64,000 bases of DNA from Lachnospiraceae bacterium Marseille-Q4251 (GTDB lineage Bacteria; Bacillota; Clostridia; Lachnospirales; Lachnospiraceae), in the NCBI GenBank assembly GCA_018223435.1, contig JAGTTO010000001.1, positions 2,232,001 to 2,296,000 on the forward strand, in the 5' to 3' direction. The stretch's first letter is position 1. Every line of letters begins with the position of its first letter. Both the position numbers and the translations under genes were made by a program. The notes under the pieces were generated by a model. It had not been told where the DNA came from. It did not search any database and worked only from the letters and a program-made list of their open reading frames with translations. Shown here piece after piece: positions 59,800-64,000 of this stretch.

Positions 59800-59992
59800 A
59801 TGGAACAGGGGATTTGAGTGACTGCCGGATATCGAGAACATTCCGGCAGGGAGAGGGAATCAGGTGGAAATCCTGAACGAACTGGTCACTGTAAGAGAGG
59901 AGCCGGATCCTACGGATGTCATTGCGGTCTTACCGTGAGAAGACGGGATCCAGGTGAAGATACTCAGAGTCAGGAAACCTGCTCAGATCCGA
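59800..59992 (+). ncRNA. cobalamin riboswitch
   Basis: The B12 box AGTCAGGAAACCTGCTC lies at 59968-59984. Upstream are GGGAATCAGGTGGAAATCC and ACTGGTCACTGTAAGAGAGGAGCC, which match the conserved core of cobalamin riboswitches. It lies about 190 bases ahead of the binding-protein start and presumably shuts the transporter operon off when cobalamin is ample. A GACAGAAG/CTTCTGTC hairpin (59991-60035) follows without a T-run, so control may be at translation. A weak TTGCAA-17-TAAGTT promoter (59761-59789) precedes it. No other gene is seen in 59628-60182. Confidence 0.92.
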
Positions 59993-60182
59993 CAGAAGCG
60001 AACTCCCGTAACAGTGGTCTTCTGTCTATAAGAAGGATACTTTTCGATTGCCGTTCTCGAAAAAACATGGCGGATGGGGCGTTCCGGTCCGCACGATCAA
60101 AAAACAGATGAACGGAAAAGAGACGGCAGCTGCCGGTAAACATTTTCTGTGTCATCTGCAACAAAAGAAAAGGAGCAGCAAC

Positions 60183-61292
60183 ATGAAAAGAAAAGTAGTC
60201 GCAGCAAAAATGACAGCCCTGATCCTGGCAGCAGGAATGACCTTCGGAAGTGTATCTTTCGCAGCTGAGAGAAAAGATGCAGAGGCCATCAAAGAGGAGA
60301 ATCAGGCAACGGAAGCAGTGAGCGAGGGTGAGACCGAAGCAGCAGAGGCTTCAGACTCACAGAAAAAGACAGAGTATCCGGTTACCATTACGACCTATGG
60401 AAGTGACGGACTGGAACTTGAGACCACTTATGAAAAAGCACCGGAGAAGGTGCTGGCAGTCTACCAGGGCTGTATCGAAACCCTTCTGGCATTGGGCCTG
60501 GAGGATCATATCGTGGCAACCGCAGGACTGGACAATGAGGTTCCCGAAGATCAGAAAGCAGCATTTTCCAAAACAGATTATCTGGATGAGTTCACACCGT
60601 CTCTTGAGACCGTGACCATGCTTGAGCCGGATATGATCTTCTCCTGGGGCTCTCTTTTCGGAGACAAGACGCTGGGTGATGCAGCAGGCTGGGTGGAAAA
60701 AGGAACCAATACCTACATCAATACGAATACCCGTCCCGGTACCGGTGATGTAAAGTATGCCCGCACACTCGAAAATGAGTATACAGATATCCTGAACATC
60801 GGAACGATCTTTGATGTACAGGACAAGGCAGAAGCAATCGTAAATGATATGAAAGATACCATTGCAAAGGTAACAGAGGCAACTGCATCCATCGAAGAGA
60901 AGCCGACTGCCCTGATCCTGGAATCCTGGGATGATACCTTTACCAATTACGGAAGTGCAACTCTGGGCGGCGATATGCTGACTCAGCTGGGCGGCGAGCT
61001 GGCAAACCCGGATGCTTCCAGCGTAGGAAAAGAAGATGTGATCGCAGCAAATCCGGATGTGATCTTCGTCGTTTATATGCCTTATTCCGGAGATGATCCG
61101 GAGACCGTAAAGCAGGAGAAACTGGATGTGCTCCTCAAGGATGAAGCTTATCAGAGCCTGGATGCCGTAAAGAACGGCCGTGTGGTTCCGATCATGCTCA
61201 GTGAGATGTATGCCAGCGCAACCCGTACCAAAGACGGAATCGTGACCTTTGCAAATGGTCTGTATCCGGATATCGATCTGGGTATCGAGTAA
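60183..61292 (+). CDS. cobalamin-type ABC transporter substrate-binding protein (BtuF-like)
   Basis: A 369-residue Peripla_BP_2 (helical-backbone) binding protein. The start ATG 60183 follows AAAAGGAG. The signal peptide ends SVSFAAERKD with no lipobox, and an acidic linker (about 25-60) precedes the domain. Segments: KVLAVYQGCIETLLALGLEDHIV, LEPDMIFSWGS and AANPDVIFVVYMP. Such proteins bind corrinoids, siderophores or haem; the riboswitch points to cobalamin or cobinamide. Confidence 0.88.
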   Translation: MKRKVVAAKMTALILAAGMTFGSVSFAAERKDAEAIKEENQATEAVSEGETEAAEASDSQKKTEYPVTITTYGSDGLELETTYEKAPEKVLAVYQGCIETLLALGLEDHIVATAGLDNEVPEDQKAAFSKTDYLDEFTPSLETVTMLEPDMIFSWGSLFGDKTLGDAAGWVEKGTNTYINTNTRPGTGDVKYARTLENEYTDILNIGTIFDVQDKAEAIVNDMKDTIAKVTEATASIEEKPTALILESWDDTFTNYGSATLGGDMLTQLGGELANPDASSVGKEDVIAANPDVIFVVYMPYSGDDPETVKQEKLDVLLKDEAYQSLDAVKNGRVVPIMLSEMYASATRTKDGIVTFANGLYPDIDLGIE

Positions 61293-61303
61293 GGAGATAA
61301 AAA

Positions 61304-62392
61304 GTGAAGAAACGTGACAGCGGACGGGGAAACCGGGTAGGGCTTTCCTCTCTCGGTTTTACTACCGTCCTGATCGTACTGCTGGCGCTGCTGGTATTTT
61401 CCATTCTGGCATCCATTACCTTTGGAAATGCCGATCTTTCGGTAAAGGAAGTCTACAGTGTCGTTGCTTATGAACTTTTGCATATCAGGAAATTTTCAGA
61501 TTTTGCAGAAGGAGCTGTCCATGACGTGGTATGGATCATCCGGTTTCCCCGGGTGATTCTTGCCCTTTGTGTGGGTATGGGACTGGCAGTCTGCGGCGTG
61601 GTCATGCAGGCCGTGGTGAAAAACCCGCTGGCAGATCCTTATGTTTTGGGAATCTCTTCCGGCGCTTCTCTGGGAGCCACGATCGGCGTTCTTTTTGGCT
61701 TCGGAGCCCTTTTTGGAGCCAATTCCGTGGGTGTAATGGCGTTCCTGGGAGCGATGGGAACGTCTTTTCTGGTTCTTTTTATCGCAAATATCGGCGGAAG
61801 ATCCAATGCGGGCAAGCTGATCCTGGCCGGAATGGCTGTGAGCTCCGTCTGCTCTGCGATCGGAAATTTTGCCATTTATATTGTAAATAATAAAAACGCC
61901 ACTTCAGAAATCATGTTCTGGACGATGGGAAGCCTGGCCGGAGCCAAATGGCAGCGGGTGGGCGTGCTTCTTCCGGTGGTGTTCATCGGAACGCTGATTT
62001 TCTGGTCCCAGTTCCGGAATCTGAACCTGATGCTTCTGGGAGATGAGGCCTCCATCACACTGGGAACGGACCTTCACCGGGCGAGAAACCTCTATATGAT
62101 CCTGTCCTCCCTGATGGTTGGTTTTGCCGTTTATGCGGCGGGAACCATCGGTTTCGTGGGCCTGATCGTGCCCCATGCGGTGCGGATGATTTTCGGAACG
62201 GACCACAGAAGACTGGTGCCCCTCTGCGCTCTGGTGGGAGCCATTTTCCTCATCTGGGCGGATGTAGGCTGTCGTGTCATCCTGAAAAATTCTGAGATGC
62301 CCATCGGTATCCTGGTTTCCATCATCGGTGCGCCCTGCTTTATCTATCTGATGGTACGTCGGTCTTACGGATTCGGAGGTGGCAGAGGATGA
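61304..62392 (+). CDS. FecCD/BtuC-type ABC transporter permease
   Basis: A 362-residue permease starting with GTG behind TAAGGAGAT. About ten membrane helices are predicted; typical are RFPRVILALCVGMGLAVCGVVMQAVVKNPLADPYVLGISSGASLGA and GTIGFVGLIVPHAVRM (split here across several short matches). It forms the channel of the presumed cobalamin importer. It overlaps the ATPase gene by 4 bases. Confidence 0.93.
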   Translation: MKKRDSGRGNRVGLSSLGFTTVLIVLLALLVFSILASITFGNADLSVKEVYSVVAYELLHIRKFSDFAEGAVHDVVWIIRFPRVILALCVGMGLAVCGVVMQAVVKNPLADPYVLGISSGASLGATIGVLFGFGALFGANSVGVMAFLGAMGTSFLVLFIANIGGRSNAGKLILAGMAVSSVCSAIGNFAIYIVNNKNATSEIMFWTMGSLAGAKWQRVGVLLPVVFIGTLIFWSQFRNLNLMLLGDEASITLGTDLHRARNLYMILSSLMVGFAVYAAGTIGFVGLIVPHAVRMIFGTDHRRLVPLCALVGAIFLIWADVGCRVILKNSEMPIGILVSIIGAPCFIYLMVRRSYGFGGGRG

Positions 62393-63144
62393 ATGTAAAA
62401 GCAGAAGACATCAAACTGTCCTACGGAGCGGAAGCAATCCTGAAAGGTGTTTCGATGGAGGCTGGAAACCGGGAATTTGTGGGCCTGATCGGCCCCAACG
62501 GAAGCGGAAAATCCACGCTTTTGAAGTGCGTTTACCGCGTGCTCTCCCCGGACAAGGGAGCCGTTTTTCTGGATGGAAAGCCTTTGAAGGATATGAATTA
62601 CAAGACTTCCGCCAGAAGCCTGGGCGTGGTAGCCCAGCACAACTATTACAATTTTGATTTTTCTGTGCGGGAAGTGGTCCTCATGGGCCGTTCCCCGCAC
62701 AAGAAAGCGCTGGAGCGGGATAATGCCGAGGATTACGCGATTGTGGCGGAAGCTTTAAAGACCGTTGGAATGGCTGAGTTTGCGGACCGGAGCTTTTCGA
62801 CGCTCTCCGGCGGTGAGCAGCAGAGGGTGATTCTTGCCCGGGCCCTGGCCCAGCAGACCCCCTGCCTCATTCTGGACGAGCCCACGAACCATCTGGACAT
62901 TACCCATCAGCTTCAGCTTTTGAAGATCGTGAAAAAACTGGATGCCACGGTAATTTCCGCTATCCATGACCTCAATATTGCGGCCATGTTCTGCGACCGG
63001 ATCTATGTGCTGAAAAATGGTGAGATCGTCGCTCAGGGTACCCCACGGGAGATCCTGACCCGGGAACTGATCCGGGAGATCTACGAGGTGGAGAGCGATA
63101 TCGTGGAGGACAGTAAGGGAAATATGCATATTTTATTCTATTGA
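62389..63144 (+). CDS. BtuD-type ABC transporter ATP-binding protein
   Basis: A 251-residue ATPase: Walker A GPNGSGKST (36-44), Q-loop VVAQHNYYN, signature LSGGEQQRV, Walker B CLILDEPTNHLD and H-loop AIHDLN. It powers import with the BtuC-like permease; translational coupling by the 4-base overlap is evident. Last gene of the riboswitch-controlled operon. Confidence 0.94.
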   Translation: MNVKAEDIKLSYGAEAILKGVSMEAGNREFVGLIGPNGSGKSTLLKCVYRVLSPDKGAVFLDGKPLKDMNYKTSARSLGVVAQHNYYNFDFSVREVVLMGRSPHKKALERDNAEDYAIVAEALKTVGMAEFADRSFSTLSGGEQQRVILARALAQQTPCLILDEPTNHLDITHQLQLLKIVKKLDATVISAIHDLNIAAMFCDRIYVLKNGEIVAQGTPREILTRELIREIYEVESDIVEDSKGNMHILFY

Positions 63145-63425
63145 TACCAGGGGCAAAAGCTCGAAAAGTCGTTCGTGCTTGCACGATAAGACTTTTGAGC
63201 TTGGGCCTCGCCAAATATGAGATGCAGAACATCCAGTGAATGTTCGTTTTGCACCGACCGAAACGGAGTGTAGATAGTAGCGATTTACGCAGTAAATCAG
63301 CGGATTTCGAATGTTTGGCGGATTGCGGGAGCTGCGTAGCAGCGGAGCAATTCATAGGTGATATTAGGAGGGCGCTTTTTTGGGAAAAGGCGCCTTGTAC
63401 AGTGAATATTAAGTAACCGCAATAT
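63145..63425 (+). other. highly structured non-coding stretch (candidate RNA or dispersed repeat)
   Basis: No gene is seen in these 280 bases, but many pairings are. A long hairpin spans 63157-63202 with 22-base arms (AAGCTC, AAAAGTC and CGTGC blocks and their complements). CGCCAAA (63209-63215) can pair with TTTGGCG (63314-63320), enclosing GAACAT/ATGTTC (63227-63245) and GATTTAC/GTAAATC (63282-63298). Then come GCTGC/GCAGC (63331-63343) and GGCGC/GCGCC (63371-63394). It could terminate the transporter operon, be a small RNA, or be a dispersed repeat. Confidence 0.55.
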
Positions 63426-63462
63426 TGACTTGTCTGCAAAAAAGAAAGGTTAGGGATACATA

Positions 63463-63801
63463 ATGAAAAAAATTGCTATGTTAAATTGCCTCAATTCCAA
63501 TAAAGTCTGTGCGGGGGCAGCCTGTTTTACCGCGTTCAATAAGCGGATCAGAAGTTTTGAAAGATACAAAGGAATGGATGTGGAAGTAGCAGCCTTTATG
63601 CGCTGCAACGGCTGCGGAAATGATCCAGACGAAGACGACGGCATGAAAGAAAAAGTAGAACGCATGAAACAGGAAGGCGTGGAGACCGTCCATGTGGGAC
63701 TCTGCACGAAAAACAAAGAAGGTGTGCGCTGCAAGAACGTGGCAAGGATCATGGAGATGCTGGAAGAAGAAGGCATTGAAGTGGTCGATGGAACACACTG
63801 A
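63463..63801 (+). CDS. CGGC-domain protein
   Basis: A 112-residue protein with the CGGC-type motif (MRCNGCGN, Cys48 and Cys51) and additional cysteines at 9, 16, 21 and in HVGLC, consistent with metal binding. GAAAGGTTAGGG precedes the ATG. The family is uncharacterised; a redox or metal-sensing role is only inferred. Its position after the cobalamin transporter may be chance, as the structured stretch separates them. Confidence 0.8.
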   Translation: MKKIAMLNCLNSNKVCAGAACFTAFNKRIRSFERYKGMDVEVAAFMRCNGCGNDPDEDDGMKEKVERMKQEGVETVHVGLCTKNKEGVRCKNVARIMEMLEEEGIEVVDGTH

Positions 63802-63806
63802 ATCGA

Positions 63807-63853
63807 GAAGGCGTGGGCCGTGGCTTTTTAGAGCTGTGGCCCGCGCTTTTCTG
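63807..63853 (+). terminator. terminator after the CGGC gene
   Basis: AAGGCGTGGGCC pairs, with one G-T pair and a bulge, with GGCCCGCGCTTTT; the stem runs directly into TTTTCTG. Confidence 0.8.
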
Positions 63854-63954
63854 ATTAGAATTGTGAGAGCTGCTTCTGCACCAGTAAAACAGTGCTGAAA
63901 AAGGAATCTGGAAGAGCGATTCATCCTGAAAAACAGGATAAAGTAAAATTAAAC

Positions 63955-63983
63955 TTGGCATTTATATAAAGTACAGTTATAAT
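63955..63983 (+). promoter_or_regulatory. promoter for a gene beyond the right edge
   Basis: TTGGCA (63955-63960), 17-base spacer, TATAAT (63978-63983). It points rightward out of the window. Confidence 0.7.
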
Positions 63984-64000
63984 AGAAGCAGCAAAAATGA

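Overview
The window is a chromosomal segment from a low-to-medium GC, Gram-positive anaerobe of the family Lachnospiraceae (gut Clostridia); I do not fix the genus. The evidence is the replication-origin gene order, a MurT/GatD pair, Clostridia-type 16S/23S rRNA, sugar operons without their own ATPase, and a GH31 alpha-glucosidase that I recall as closely similar to the Ruminococcus/Blautia obeum enzyme.

Region 1 (1-16.1 kb) is the replication origin. mnmG, mnmE, jag, yidC, yidD, rnpA and rpmH run leftward; dnaA, dnaN, an S4-domain gene, recF, gyrB, gyrA, murT and gatD run rightward. DnaA-box clusters lie on both sides of dnaA, giving a bipartite oriC. A MATE exporter follows behind a promoter with MerR-type architecture.

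Region 2 (17.5-24 kb) is stable RNA: tRNA-Ser(GCT), then an rrn operon in the order 16S-5S-23S, then Asp, Val, Thr, Tyr, fMet, Phe and Lys tRNAs and a strong terminator. No 5S follows the 23S.

Region 3 (24-46.3 kb) is an accessory carbohydrate region. It holds a PdaA-like deacetylase, a 5'-truncated sensor kinase, an intact YesM/AraC-type two-component pair driving a CUT1 sugar ABC operon with a metallo-beta-lactamase-fold hydrolase, a truncated permease fragment fused to a GH29 fucosidase gene, an orphan response regulator whose phospho-acceptor Asp is Glu, and a LacI-controlled operon (two Lpl-type permeases, a binding protein, an atypical GH32-like protein, a GH172/DUF2961 protein, a canonical GH32). 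That last operon is the most interesting system: the enzyme set suggests use of a fructose disaccharide containing alpha-fructofuranosyl bonds, such as difructose dianhydrides or inulobiose.

Region 4 (46.3-56.3 kb) is mostly conserved housekeeping: DUF6062, a phosphodiesterase-superfamily gene, then an Orn/Lys/Arg decarboxylase - guanylate-kinase-like - holB - ricT - N6-adenine methyltransferase - rsmI cluster (a variant of the Bacillus yaaO-tmk-holB-yaaT-yabB-yabC block), then a C39-like peptidase and DegV.

Region 5 (56.4-64 kb) has a leftward SseB-like / SGNH / GH31 operon and a rightward cobalamin-riboswitch-controlled BtuF/BtuC/BtuD-type transporter, followed by a highly structured non-coding stretch and a CGGC-domain protein. 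No CRISPR array, insertion sequence or prophage was seen.
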